From Chryseobacterium lacus (lineage in GTDB: Bacteria > Bacteroidota > Bacteroidia > Flavobacteriales > Weeksellaceae): DNA of 64,000 bases. Numbering within the stretch: the stretch's first letter is position 1; each line of letters opens with the position of its first letter. Below the pieces are notes generated by a model. The model ran no database searches and was not told where the DNA came from. It saw only the letters and a program-made list of their open reading frames with translations. A program made the translations under genes and the position numbers. The DNA lies in assembly GCF_003336205.1 (NCBI RefSeq), contig NZ_QPIE01000001.1:124001-188000 (forward strand), read 5' to 3'. Shown piece after piece: positions 52,156 to 60,940 of the stretch.

Positions 52156-52833
52156 TCAGGGATAATGCCTGAAGATTCCAAAATCGGAAGGCGTCCACAA
52201 AGCCGCTTTTTGTCCCGAAACTTTCAGCGCATTATTGGTCCATGTGTTACAGGTAAATAAGAAACTGTAAGATCCATTCGCTTCATAAAACGCATCATTA
52301 TCGTCATATTGCGCATCGGTAGGAATAAAAATATAATTTCCGGCTGCATCTTTTTCCATAGTTTCATCTACGAAACGAATCAATTTCAGGTACTGTCTTT
52401 CCGTCATTACAAAAGATTTCACCGAATCATTTACTTCTATTTTATCGTAATACGTTGCATGCACCGCTGCATCACCAAGCCAGAAAGCCGCTTTGAACGC
52501 AGTTGAAAATTTCAAATCAGCCCACGTTGGCGTATTCAGATAAAAACCTTTGTCTCCCCAGCCGATAGAAAGGTAACGATAATGTTCGCTTTTAGACAAC
52601 GTATTTTCAAAGGGAAATTTTTCACTCCAGTCGATATAGGTAGATTTCACCGGAACCACAACATCCGTGTGCATTCCATTGGTTTTTATAAATCCGCGAA
52701 TTACTTTGGGTTCTGGTGTTGCTTCTGCCTGAACCGGAATAAAGGGAAGAAAATATCCCAAAAACAGATATAGTAATATAGCTGCTATGAAAACGGCAAG
52801 GCTTTTAATTATAAAAATGAATGTTTTTCTCAA
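52156..52833 (-). CDS. DUF2459 (TIGR02117) membrane-anchored protein
   Basis: 225 aa. One N-terminal membrane segment (residues ~8-28, SLAVFIAAILLYLFLGYFLPFIP). The DUF2459 domain is recognised by FIKTNGMHTDVVVPV, YLSIGWGDKGFYLNTPTWADL and the late FLFTCNTWTNNALKVSG. In the family the H-T-D, G-W-G-D and C-N-x-W residues are conserved, and a Cys-His hydrolase site (NlpC-like) has been suggested. The role is unknown. It faces the periplasm. It converges with the YceI-like gene. Confidence 0.9.
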   Translation of the reverse strand: MRKTFIFIIKSLAVFIAAILLYLFLGYFLPFIPVQAEATPEPKVIRGFIKTNGMHTDVVVPVKSTYIDWSEKFPFENTLSKSEHYRYLSIGWGDKGFYLNTPTWADLKFSTAFKAAFWLGDAAVHATYYDKIEVNDSVKSFVMTERQYLKLIRFVDETMEKDAAGNYIFIPTDAQYDDNDAFYEANGSYSFLFTCNTWTNNALKVSGQKAALWTPSDFGIFRHYP

Positions 52834-52943
52834 CTGCCTGGTTTATAAAGATTAATTTCTAAAATTACGGAATTATTAATTCTGACAAAACATTTGGACA
52901 TTCTGAAATACTTTGTATATTTAATAACCAAAACATCATATTA

Positions 52944-53216
52944 ATGCGTAAAAAATCTACAACGAAGAAGAAAATCAAAATCCGAATAAAACAGCACCTA
53001 AAAGAGTTCAAAAAAAATACTGATGAATCAGAACAACTGAATTCGAAAAAGCTAAACTATTCCAAAAATCCGATATTCCTCTTCAACCCTGAAAACTTCG
53101 TTCTTTTTACAGGAGATTTCCGGAAAATTTCTGAAAATAAATCCTGGGAAAGTTCTTTCCATTCTTTTTTTCGGTGGGTTTTCAGAAAACCATTGGGAGC
53201 AAATCTGGGTTGCTGA
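52944..53216 (+). CDS. doubtful Lys-rich ORF, 90 aa
   Basis: The first ~35 residues lie outside queG and are very basic (RKKSTTKKKIKIRIKQHLKE). The remaining 160 bp run antisense to the end of queG. It may be a small basic protein whose frame happens to run on, or no gene at all. Confidence 0.2.
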   Translation: MRKKSTTKKKIKIRIKQHLKEFKKNTDESEQLNSKKLNYSKNPIFLFNPENFVLFTGDFRKISENKSWESSFHSFFRWVFRKPLGANLGC

Positions 53217-53980
53217 TGAGGTAGCGAAAAACGGTTCCACGGGCAAACATCCTGACAAATATCGCAGCCGAACATCCAGTCTTCCATCTTTTCAGAGAAA
53301 CTTTCAGGAATTTCATTTTTCAATTCAATGGTAGCATACGAAATACACTGGCTTCCGTTGATGATTTTCGCATCTACAATCGCATTCGTAGGACAGGCAT
53401 CAATACATCTTGTACACGTTCCGCAATGATCTGTTGCCGGAGCATCTTGCTCCAACTCGAGATCGCAGATAATTTCTGCCAGAAAAAAAAACGAACCTTT
53501 ATTTTTGGTAATCAGATTGGCATTCTTCCCAATCCATCCGATTCCGGAGCGGCTTCCCCAACTTCTTTCCATTATGGGAGCGGAATCCGTAAAAACCCTG
53601 CACTGAAAATCCCCGATTTCTTCTTTCAGTTCCGAAACCATTTCTCTTAATAATTCCTTAATAACATCGTGATAATCTTCACCATAAGCATATTTGGAAA
53701 TTTTAAAATTATCCAGAGTTTCAATCTTTTCTTCAGGGAAATAATTATAAGACAATGAAATCACAGATTTAGAACCTTCTACCAGCTGTCGTGGATCCAG
53801 TCTTTTATCAAAATGATTTTCCATATACTGCATTTCGCCATGATAGCCTTTTTCCAGATATTCTTCTAAAAATCGGGCATCATCTTCCAAAAAATCAGCT
53901 TTTGAAATACCACAATCCTGAAATCCAAACTTTTTTGCTTTGGATTTAATAAGGTCTGAATATTTCTGAGAGTTCATCAT
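53057..53980 (-). CDS. queG: epoxyqueuosine reductase
   Basis: 307 aa. It carries out the last step of queuosine synthesis: cobalamin-dependent reduction of epoxyqueuosine in tRNA. The start KAKKFGFQDCGISKADFLEDDA and YHGEMQYMENHFDKRLDP are typical. The motif MERSWGSRSGIGWIGKN is also present. Two [4Fe-4S] clusters are evident in CGTCTRCIDACPTNAI and CDICQDVCPWN. The C-terminus lacks the HEAT-repeat extension of some homologues, as is usual for this length. A TAGTTTTG element on the minus strand (53999-53992) lies just upstream. A rhodanese gene is divergent. Confidence 0.95.
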   Translation of the reverse strand: MMNSQKYSDLIKSKAKKFGFQDCGISKADFLEDDARFLEEYLEKGYHGEMQYMENHFDKRLDPRQLVEGSKSVISLSYNYFPEEKIETLDNFKISKYAYGEDYHDVIKELLREMVSELKEEIGDFQCRVFTDSAPIMERSWGSRSGIGWIGKNANLITKNKGSFFFLAEIICDLELEQDAPATDHCGTCTRCIDACPTNAIVDAKIINGSQCISYATIELKNEIPESFSEKMEDWMFGCDICQDVCPWNRFSLPHQQPRFAPNGFLKTHRKKEWKELSQDLFSEIFRKSPVKRTKFSGLKRNIGFLE

Positions 53981-54057
53981 AAACGAGATGCAAAACTAAT
54001 AATTTTTATACTTTTGTCAGGTGCAATACAGAAGAGTTTTAACATAACGATTTACAA

Positions 54058-54345
54058 ATGAACTTAGAAGAAATATTACAATCAGGAAATTATGAATTAA
54101 TTGACGTTCGGGAACCGATGGAACTGATGATGGACGGCGAAATAGAAGGTGCCAAAAATATTCCTTTGGGAGAAATAGAAAACCGTGAAAGTGAAATTTT
54201 AGATCTGGAAAAACCCGTGATTCTTTTCTGCAGAAGCGGAAACAGAAGCGGAAAAGCTTTGGAATACCTGAAATCTAAGGGTTTGCAAAACGGCTATAAC
54301 GGCGGTGGCTGGTTCGAATTGAAAAACACGATAAGCTCTATTTAA
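54058..54345 (+). CDS. rhodanese-like sulfurtransferase domain protein
   Basis: 95 aa, a single rhodanese domain without signal peptide. DVREPMELMMDGEIEGAKNIPLGEIE and the active-site loop FCRSGNRSGKAL with catalytic Cys are intact; the six-residue loop favours sulfur rather than phosphate chemistry. It carries persulfide sulfur in the cytoplasm. A TACTTTTG element (54009-54016) precedes it and a terminator follows, so it is a single-gene unit. Confidence 0.93.
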   Translation: MNLEEILQSGNYELIDVREPMELMMDGEIEGAKNIPLGEIENRESEILDLEKPVILFCRSGNRSGKALEYLKSKGLQNGYNGGGWFELKNTISSI

Positions 54346-54369
54346 CAGAATTTATTGAAATCATATTAT

Positions 54370-54401
54370 AGGCAGACAAACCTTTGTTCCTGCCTTTTTT
54401 T
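54370..54401 (+). terminator. terminator of the rhodanese gene
   Basis: AGGCAG/CTGCCT stem (54370-54375 with 54390-54395), extended inside by ACAAA/TTTGT, followed by T7. Confidence 0.85.
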
Positions 54402-54484
54402 GATTCCTTACATCAAGATATTTATTATTTCTGCTTAATTTTCCGTCCGTTCATTTGCCCAAACGAAGAATTTTTTCAAGATAA

Positions 54485-54515
54485 TTTGCGCAATAGAAAA
54501 CAATTATTAATTTTG
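54485..54515 (+). promoter_or_regulatory. promoter of mntH
   Basis: TTTG (54485-54488), 19 nt, TAATTTTG (54508-54515). This is an exact match to the Bacteroidota consensus; its last two bases lie inside the operator-like palindrome. Confidence 0.8.
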
Positions 54516-54531
54516 TTAGATAAATCTAACA
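54514..54531. promoter_or_regulatory. palindromic operator at the mntH transcription start, probable MntR/DtxR-type site
   Basis: TGTTAGATAAATCTAACA has perfect 8-bp arms around AA. It overlaps the end of the -7 element and the predicted transcription start, so a bound protein would block transcription. Position and form fit a manganese-responsive DtxR/MntR or Fur-type repressor; the repressor gene is not in the window. Confidence 0.7.
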
Positions 54532-54540
54532 TTATTTATA

Positions 54541-55869
54541 ATGCATCAACATTCTCGTAAAGCCTGGCGTTCGGAAAGGAGTTCAGACTCTCTTTCGGAA
54601 GTTTTTTCTTCCATCCATGTTCCCAAAAACGCAGGCTTTTGGAGGAAATTATTGGCATTCACAGGGCCGGGCCTCATGATTGCCGTTGGATATATGGATC
54701 CCGGAAACTGGGCTACCGATATTGCCGGAGGCGCGCAGTTTGGCTACACACTTCTTTCCGTTATTCTGATTTCAAATCTTTTCGCAATGGTGCTCCAACA
54801 CCTTTCGCTGAAGCTGGGAATTGTGGCCGAAAGAGATTTGGCACAAGCGTGTAAAGATCATTTTAATCCAGTTGTCAATTTTATTTTGTGGATTTTCTGT
54901 GAAATTGCCATTGCAGCAATGGATTTGGCGGAAGTGTTGGGAACCGCCATTGCGCTTAATTTACTTTTCGGAATTCCTCTTACGTGGGGCGTCGTCATTA
55001 CGATTGTAGATGTATTTCTTATCCTGATGCTTCAAGCCAAAGGATTCCGGTGGATTGAAAGTATTGTCGCCGGACTTATTTTCATTATTATTTTGTGTTT
55101 TGGATATGAACTTATTATTTCTAAACCGGAAATTTTCCCCATTCTTAACGGCTTGGTTCCTCAGAAAGAAATTGTTACCAATCCTTCTATGCTTTATATT
55201 GCGATCGGGATTTTGGGAGCAACAGTCATGCCTCACAACCTGTATCTTCACAGCAGTATTGTACAAACCAGAAACTACGACAGAACTCCGGAAGGAAAAA
55301 AAGAAGCCATCCGTTTTGCCACTATTGACAGTACTGCGGCGCTTTTTATTGCGTTTTTTATTAACGCTGCCATACTTATTGTCGCCGCTGCTACATTTCA
55401 TACTTCAGGAAATCACGATATTGCAGATATTCATGATGCGCATAAAATGCTGGAACCACTTTTGGGAACCAGTTTAGCGAGTATTGCTTTTGCCGTCGCA
55501 TTATTAGCTTCCGGTCAAAATTCTACACTAACCGGAACGCTTTCTGGCCAGATTGTAATGGAAGGCTTCCTGAACATCCGGTTGAAACCCTGGCTCAGAA
55601 GATTAATAACCCGTCTTATCGCTGTAATACCTGCGCTCATTGTAACTATTCTCTACGGAGAAGAGGGCACCGCCGATTTGCTGATTCTCAGCCAGGTGAT
55701 CCTCTCAATGCAACTAAGTTTCGCAGTAATTCCTTTAGTAATGTTCACCAATGATAAACTGAAAATGGGTGTATTGGTCAACCGCAAATGGATGAAAATC
55801 ACCGCGTGGATTATCACTTTCATTATTGTAGTATTAAATTTATATCTTCTATTTATTACTTTTTTCTGA
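54541..55869 (+). CDS. mntH: Nramp-family Mn2+/Fe2+ transporter
   Basis: 442 aa with eleven or so membrane segments. Metal-binding motifs of the LeuT-like fold are present: DPGN in helix 1 ([15 protein letters not shown], residues ~57-60) and MPHN in helix 6 ([19 protein letters not shown]). It imports divalent metal with protons across the inner membrane. The N-terminal ~35 residues are a charged cytosolic tail ([18 protein letters not shown]). A strong promoter and a palindromic operator lie directly upstream, so the gene is probably repressed when metal is sufficient. Confidence 0.95.
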   Translation: MHQHSRKAWRSERSSDSLSEVFSSIHVPKNAGFWRKLLAFTGPGLMIAVGYMDPGNWATDIAGGAQFGYTLLSVILISNLFAMVLQHLSLKLGIVAERDLAQACKDHFNPVVNFILWIFCEIAIAAMDLAEVLGTAIALNLLFGIPLTWGVVITIVDVFLILMLQAKGFRWIESIVAGLIFIIILCFGYELIISKPEIFPILNGLVPQKEIVTNPSMLYIAIGILGATVMPHNLYLHSSIVQTRNYDRTPEGKKEAIRFATIDSTAALFIAFFINAAILIVAAATFHTSGNHDIADIHDAHKMLEPLLGTSLASIAFAVALLASGQNSTLTGTLSGQIVMEGFLNIRLKPWLRRLITRLIAVIPALIVTILYGEEGTADLLILSQVILSMQLSFAVIPLVMFTNDKLKMGVLVNRKWMKITAWIITFIIVVLNLYLLFITFF

Positions 55870-55978
55870 ATATAAATTCTACATTTCAAATAATTCCTGA
55901 TTACGTTTCCTGCCGAATTGTCCCGAAATTCCGTTTGGCAAATGTTTTGAAAAACATCAGATATTAAAAGTAAAAAGT

Positions 55979-56518
55979 ATGTCAGACAATCACGATAATA
56001 CAGAAAAACTCAATACTGAACAGGAAGAGATCATTCAGGACACGCAACAGGAAGCGGAGGAAATAATGACAGACAAGCCTTCTGTAGAGGAAGTTTTGGC
56101 AGAAGAAAAAAACCGTTATCTCCGTTTGTATGCTGAGTTTGAAAATTATAAAAAGAGAACCACAAAAGAGAAAATGGATTTCTTTCAGTTTGCCAATCAG
56201 GAAATGATGATTTCCATGCTGGGAATTCTGGACGATTTTGAAAGAGCGTTGAAAGAAATTGCCAAAAACGGAAATGAAAAGGACTTGCAGGGTGTAGAAT
56301 TAATTTATCAGAAATTCAAATCTACCCTTACCGAAAAAGGACTGAAAGCGATGGAAGTAAGATCTGGAGATGATTTCAATGTTGATTTTCATGAAGCCAT
56401 CACTCAGATTCCTGCACCTGCTCCGGAACTGAAGGGGAAAATTGTAGATGTTATCGAGACAGGATATACGCTTCACGATAAAGTTATTCGTTTCGCTAAA
56501 GTAGTAACCGGAAATTAA
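55979..56518 (+). CDS. grpE: GrpE nucleotide exchange factor
   Basis: 179 aa. An acidic N-terminus and long coiled coil (residues ~15-85; EEVLAEEKNRYLRLYAEFENYKKRTTKEK is the family signature) precede the beta-domain. The signature late stretch is NVDFHEAITQIPAP ... GKIVDVIETGYTLHDKVIRFAKVVV-like. It releases ADP from DnaK. It lies 69 bp upstream of dnaJ, probably one heat-shock operon; no CIRCE element was seen in the 109-bp upstream gap. Confidence 0.96.
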   Translation: MSDNHDNTEKLNTEQEEIIQDTQQEAEEIMTDKPSVEEVLAEEKNRYLRLYAEFENYKKRTTKEKMDFFQFANQEMMISMLGILDDFERALKEIAKNGNEKDLQGVELIYQKFKSTLTEKGLKAMEVRSGDDFNVDFHEAITQIPAPAPELKGKIVDVIETGYTLHDKVIRFAKVVTGN

Positions 56519-56587
56519 ATAAAGACCGATTCTTGCAGAAATCAATCAGATTTGCGTGCAAAAATGAGTCTAAAGAAATCATAAACT

Positions 56588-57721
56588 ATGTCGAAAAAAG
56601 ACTACTATGAGGTATTGGGCGTAAACAAAGACGCTACTGCCGACGAAATAAAAAAAGCCTACAGAAAAATGGCTTTGAAATACCATCCGGATAAAAATCC
56701 GGGTGACAAGCAAGCTGAAGAAAATTTCAAAGAAGCAGCTGAAGCCTACGAAGTGCTGAGCGACAGCGACAAAAAAGCACGTTACGACCAGTTCGGGCAT
56801 GCCGGAATGAGCGGCGGCGGAGGATTTGGCGGTGGCGGCGGTTTCGGTGGCGGAATGAGTATGGAAGATATTTTCTCTCAATTCGGAGATATCTTTGGTG
56901 GTCATTTCGGTGGCGGCGGTTTTGGCGGCTTCAGCAATGCCGGAGGAAGACAACAGGCTCGAGGATCCAACCTGAGAGTAAGAATCAAGTTGAATCTGGC
57001 AGAAATGGTAAACGGAACTCAAAAAACAATTAAAGTTAAAAAACTGAAAGCTGCTCCCGGCGCAACTTCCAAAACCTGCACGACCTGTAACGGAACCGGC
57101 GCTCAGGTAAAAGTGATGAATACCATGTTCGGGCAAATGCAAACCCAAACAACCTGTAGCACCTGTCAAGGATTAGGAAAAATAGCAGACAAAGTCCCAG
57201 CCGGAGCCAACGAGCACGGACTAATAAAAGAAGATGAAGAAGTCACCATCAATATTCCTGCAGGAGCGCGCGAAGGAATACAACTGAATGTTCGCGGCAA
57301 AGGGAACGATGCTCCTTTTGGCGGAACTCCAGGAGATTTGCTCGTCGTAGTAGAAGAAGAGGAAGACAAAACAATAAAGAGAGAAGGCGATAATCTTCAT
57401 CAGGAACTGTACATTTCATTTCCAGAAGCAGCTTTAGGAACCTCAAAAGAAATTCCTACTGTAACAGGAAAAGTGAAAATAAAAATAGACCCCGGAACCC
57501 AATCCGGAAAAATTCTTCGTTTGGCCGGAAAAGGGCTTCCAAGTATCGACAGTTACGGAAAAGGCGATATGTTTGTCCACATCAATGTATGGACTCCGCA
57601 AAAATTGAATCCGGAACAAAAAGAATTTTTCGAGAAACAATTGAGAAGTGGTGAAATGGCACCCGAACCGTCTGGCAGAGAGAAAACTTTCTTTGATAAA
57701 GTAAAAGATATGTTCAGTTAA
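56588..57721 (+). CDS. dnaJ: DnaJ co-chaperone with a reduced zinc finger
   Basis: 377 aa. J-domain residues 1-70 with HPD (33-35, KYHPDKNP), then a Gly/Phe-rich linker (75-120). The central region has only two C-x-x-C-x-G-x-G motifs, Cys164/167 and Cys190/193 (CTTCNGTG and CSTCQGLG), instead of four. The second is followed by [12 protein letters not shown] where motif four would be. The C-terminal peptide-binding domains are complete ([21 protein letters not shown]). It stimulates DnaK ATPase and delivers substrates. A terminator follows. From memory, the two-motif form is common in Flavobacteriia. Confidence 0.96.
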   Translation: MSKKDYYEVLGVNKDATADEIKKAYRKMALKYHPDKNPGDKQAEENFKEAAEAYEVLSDSDKKARYDQFGHAGMSGGGGFGGGGGFGGGMSMEDIFSQFGDIFGGHFGGGGFGGFSNAGGRQQARGSNLRVRIKLNLAEMVNGTQKTIKVKKLKAAPGATSKTCTTCNGTGAQVKVMNTMFGQMQTQTTCSTCQGLGKIADKVPAGANEHGLIKEDEEVTINIPAGAREGIQLNVRGKGNDAPFGGTPGDLLVVVEEEEDKTIKREGDNLHQELYISFPEAALGTSKEIPTVTGKVKIKIDPGTQSGKILRLAGKGLPSIDSYGKGDMFVHINVWTPQKLNPEQKEFFEKQLRSGEMAPEPSGREKTFFDKVKDMFS

Positions 57722-57726
57722 AATTT

Positions 57727-57753
57727 ATGAGGCTTTTATTGAGCCTCTTTTTT
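57727..57753 (+). terminator. terminator of grpE-dnaJ
   Basis: GAGGCT/AGCCTC stem (57729-57734 with 57742-57747), followed by T6. Confidence 0.85.
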
Positions 57754-57806
57754 CTATATTAATCAGATTCACCAATTGTTGACGTATGTTTTTCAGAACA
57801 AACAAC

Positions 57807-57837
57807 TTGGAACATCACCCGAAATCCGTTAACTTTG
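57807..57837 (+). promoter_or_regulatory. promoter of pruA
   Basis: TTG (57807-57809), 20 nt, TAACTTTG (57830-57837). Leader of about 60 nt before the ATG at 57904. Confidence 0.7.
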
Positions 57838-57903
57838 TGCGGCGGATATTTCTGAAGTTCAGGATAATGTCCTTTCATTTATTTATACTTAAAAATTAAA
57901 AAT

Positions 57904-59529
57904 ATGTCAAAAGCTATTTCTCAGGTTCCGTTTGCTGTAAACGAAACAGTAAGAAGCTACGAGCCCGGATCTCCGGAAGTAAAATCTTTGATCTCCACCT
58001 ATCGCGAAATGTGGAAACAAAACACAGAAATCCCAATGGTAATTGGAGGTAAAGAAGTAAGAACAGAGCAAAAGACATCTTTGTTTTCGCCACAGGATCA
58101 CAGCCATGAAATAGGTTTTTACCACAAAGGAAATATGGATCATGTGGATCAGGCCATCAATGCAGCACTGGAAGCCAAGGAAAAGTGGAACGCATTGGGA
58201 TGGGAACACCGCGCTGCTATTTTTCTGAAAGCGGCCGACCTTATTGCCGGACCTTATCGGGACAAACTGAATGCTGCGACGATGATTGGGCAAAGTAAAA
58301 ACGTACATCAGGCGGAGATAGATGCAGCCTGCGAACTTATCGATTTCCTGAGGTTCAATGTAGAATTCATGACCGAAATGTATGCGGAACAGCCTGTTTC
58401 GGACACCGGAATCTGGAACCGCGCGGAATATCGTCCTTTGGAAGGTTTCTGTTTTGCTGTAACGCCGTTCAACTTTACGGCAATTGCCGGTAACTTGCCA
58501 AGCTGTATGGCCATGATGGGAAATGTGGTGGTTTGGAAACCTTCCCATTCACAGATTTATTCTGCTAAAGTGATCATGGATATCTTTACAGAAGCCGGAC
58601 TTCCTGCAGGAGTGATTAACATGATTTTTACGGACGGAGCGCAAACTGCTGAAAAAATATTATCACATCCTGATTTTGCGGGACTTCATTTTACGGGTTC
58701 TACAGGTGTATTCCAGGGAATGTGGAAAATGATCGGGAACAATATTCATACATATAAAACGTATCCGAGAATCGTGGGTGAAACGGGCGGAAAAGACTTT
58801 GTGATGGTACATCCGTCAGCAAATGCGGCAGCCGTAGCTACTGCCTTGGTACGCGGAGCGTTTGAATATCAGGGACAGAAATGTTCTGCGGCTTCACGAG
58901 CTTATATTCCAAAATCTCTTTGGGAAGAAGTAAAAGAGATTATGGGAGCTCAACTGAAAACTGTGAAAGTAGGAACACCTGAAGATCCTTCCAATTTTGT
59001 GAATGCTGTGATTGATAAAAAATCATTTGAAAAATGTAAAAATTATATCGAAAGAGCTAAAAATTCAGGCGACAGCAAGGTGATTTTTGGGGGAACCTGC
59101 GATGATACCAAAGGCTGGTTCGTACATCCAACCGTTATTGAAACCACCAATCCCCAGTACGAAAGTATGTGTGAGGAAATTTTCGGGCCTATTCTTTCTG
59201 TCTATATTTACGAAGATGCTGATTGGCAGAAAACCCTGAAACTTGTGGATGAAACCTCTCCTTATTCTCTTACAGGCTCTATTTTCTCTCAGGATCGTTA
59301 TGCGATTGCAGAAGCATATAAAGCGCTGGAAAATGCAGCGGGTAATTTCTATATTAATGACAAACCGACCGGTGCGGTAGTTGGCCAGCAACCTTTCGGC
59401 GGAGCGAGAGCTTCGGGAACCAATGATAAAGCAGGTTCTAAAATGAATCTTCTGAGATGGGTTTCAGTTCGTTCTATCAAAGAAACATTCGTGTCACCTA
59501 AAGACTATAAATATCCTTATCTGGGATAA
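57904..59529 (+). CDS. pruA: L-glutamate gamma-semialdehyde dehydrogenase
   Basis: 541 aa. NAD-dependent oxidation of glutamate semialdehyde (pyrroline-5-carboxylate) to glutamate in proline breakdown. Aldehyde-dehydrogenase motifs: FNFTAIAGNLP, FTGSTGVF, catalytic Glu in IVGETGGKDF, and catalytic Cys in YQGQKCSAASRAY. The C-terminal PFGGARASGTNDKAG is a PruA hallmark. The proline dehydrogenase domain is not fused, and no separate putA gene is adjacent. It is a single-gene unit with its own promoter and terminator. Confidence 0.96.
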   Translation: MSKAISQVPFAVNETVRSYEPGSPEVKSLISTYREMWKQNTEIPMVIGGKEVRTEQKTSLFSPQDHSHEIGFYHKGNMDHVDQAINAALEAKEKWNALGWEHRAAIFLKAADLIAGPYRDKLNAATMIGQSKNVHQAEIDAACELIDFLRFNVEFMTEMYAEQPVSDTGIWNRAEYRPLEGFCFAVTPFNFTAIAGNLPSCMAMMGNVVVWKPSHSQIYSAKVIMDIFTEAGLPAGVINMIFTDGAQTAEKILSHPDFAGLHFTGSTGVFQGMWKMIGNNIHTYKTYPRIVGETGGKDFVMVHPSANAAAVATALVRGAFEYQGQKCSAASRAYIPKSLWEEVKEIMGAQLKTVKVGTPEDPSNFVNAVIDKKSFEKCKNYIERAKNSGDSKVIFGGTCDDTKGWFVHPTVIETTNPQYESMCEEIFGPILSVYIYEDADWQKTLKLVDETSPYSLTGSIFSQDRYAIAEAYKALENAAGNFYINDKPTGAVVGQQPFGGARASGTNDKAGSKMNLLRWVSVRSIKETFVSPKDYKYPYLG

Positions 59530-59546
59530 TTTTCCTAAAAGAAGAA

Positions 59547-59580
59547 GCCGTCTCAAAATAAATTTGAGGCGGTTTTTTTA
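59547..59580 (+). terminator. terminator of pruA
   Basis: CCGTCTCAAA/TTTGAGGCGG stem (59548-59557 with 59563-59572, one G-T pair) and T7. Confidence 0.9.
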
Positions 59581-59649
59581 TTTTCCTTTTTGACTGATTT
59601 AATTTGCACCATTTTTGCACAATCATTTCCCATTAAAAAATCTTACATT

Positions 59650-59832
59650 ATGAAAAGTCTGTATTTAGCTGCTGTACTATTATTTTTCGCTGCCTGTGCT
59701 GATAAAAAAGAAGATCGTGAATCTTATAAAGAAGATCACAATGCGCGACATATGAACACTGAACTAGGCGAAACCGCAGCCACAGTTTCGGATAGCGCAG
59801 GAATTAAAAATGACAGTATTTCTACGGATTAG
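59650..59832 (+). CDS. small lipoprotein, 60 aa
   Basis: The lipoprotein signal ends at FFAAC (Cys17), followed by a short charged, disordered stretch rich in Asp, Glu, Lys and Ser (KKEDRESYKEDHNARH). The in-frame ATG at 59590 lies in a promoter-like stretch and gives a poor leader, so 59650 is preferred. It has no domain; similar tiny lipoproteins are frequent and unexplained in this group. A hairpin follows the stop. Confidence 0.7.
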   Translation: MKSLYLAAVLLFFAACADKKEDRESYKEDHNARHMNTELGETAATVSDSAGIKNDSISTD

Positions 59833-59870
59833 AAAGCCGATTCTGAGGAAAGCGGCTTTGATTTTTATTA
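59833..59870 (+). terminator. probable terminator of the small lipoprotein gene
   Basis: AAAGCCG/CGGCTTT stem (59833-59839 with 59853-59859) and GATTTTT; a long loop makes it weaker than the others. On the minus strand it could also serve fabH. Confidence 0.55.
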
Positions 59871-59883
59871 TTTTGCGCGAGAC

Positions 59884-60906
59884 TTAATATTCGAAAAGAA
59901 CACTCCCCCACGTAAAGCCGCTTCCGAAGGCAGAAAGCAAAATTAAATCGCCGCGTTTTATTTTACCACTTCCAATGGCTTCGCTTAGAGCAAGCGGAAT
60001 AGAGGCCGCCGTGGTATTTCCGTATTTTTGAATATTATTAAAAACCTTCTCATCCGGAAGTCCCATTTTTTGTTGTACAAATTGAGCAATTCTGAGATTG
60101 GCCTGATGCGGAATAAAAAGATCTAAATCCTCGATCGTTTTTCCGGCACCAGAAAGCGCTTCCATCATGGTTTCAGGAAAACGGGTGACAGCGTGTTTGA
60201 AAACAAAATTTCCATTCATTACAGGATACACTTCAGCATCGGTAACGTTTTCCGGTTCCAGTCTCATCCGATCGCTCCAGCCGTATTTGGATCCCGGGAA
60301 TTTCGTACAAAGTTCTTCGGCAAATTTTCCTTCGGAGTGCATATTTATAGAAAGAATATCGCCATGCTCATCACCTTCCGTTGCGGAAAGCACTACTGCG
60401 CCTGCTCCGTCTCCGAAAATGACCGAAACACCTCTTCCTTCATCAGAGAAATCAAGGCCGAAAGAATGAATTTCAGCTCCTACCACCAGAATATTTTTAT
60501 AAATCCCTGACTTTATAAATGCGTGCGCAACACTCATCGCATAAACAAATCCGGAACACTGATTACGCACATCCAACGCACCAATGGTTCGGCAGCCCAA
60601 CATTTCCTGAAGAAGCACACCACATCCGGGAAAATAATAATCCGGAGAAAGCGTGGCAAAAATGATATAATCTAATTCTTCCGCTTTGATACCGGCATTT
60701 TGAAGAGCCATTTCCGACGCTTTAAATCCCAAATACGCTGTGGTTTCTTTCTCGTCGTTACGATTGGCACGATGATGACGTTCTTTTATTCCGGTACGTT
60801 CTGTGATCCATTCATCGTTGGTATTCATCCGTTTAGACAAGTCGTGATTGGTCACTATATTTTCCGGAACATAATGCCCGGTTCCTTTTATGGTAGTTTT
60901 AAACAT
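59884..60906 (-). CDS. fabH: 3-oxoacyl-ACP synthase III
   Basis: 340 aa. It starts fatty-acid synthesis by condensing acyl-CoA with malonyl-ACP. The catalytic triad is readable: Cys117 (VRNQCSGFVYAM), His in LFIPHQANLRIAQ (~270) and Asn in YGNTTAASIPLAL (~300). It begins TTIKGTGHYVPENIVTNHDL. There are no other fab genes nearby, so it may be one of several KAS III paralogues. It follows holB on the minus strand with a 34-bp gap. Confidence 0.93.
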   Translation of the reverse strand: MFKTTIKGTGHYVPENIVTNHDLSKRMNTNDEWITERTGIKERHHRANRNDEKETTAYLGFKASEMALQNAGIKAEELDYIIFATLSPDYYFPGCGVLLQEMLGCRTIGALDVRNQCSGFVYAMSVAHAFIKSGIYKNILVVGAEIHSFGLDFSDEGRGVSVIFGDGAGAVVLSATEGDEHGDILSINMHSEGKFAEELCTKFPGSKYGWSDRMRLEPENVTDAEVYPVMNGNFVFKHAVTRFPETMMEALSGAGKTIEDLDLFIPHQANLRIAQFVQQKMGLPDEKVFNNIQKYGNTTAASIPLALSEAIGSGKIKRGDLILLSAFGSGFTWGSVLFEY

Positions 60907-60940
60907 GTGGTTTATTTTTTAGAATCTTGTTTTTCTCTGA

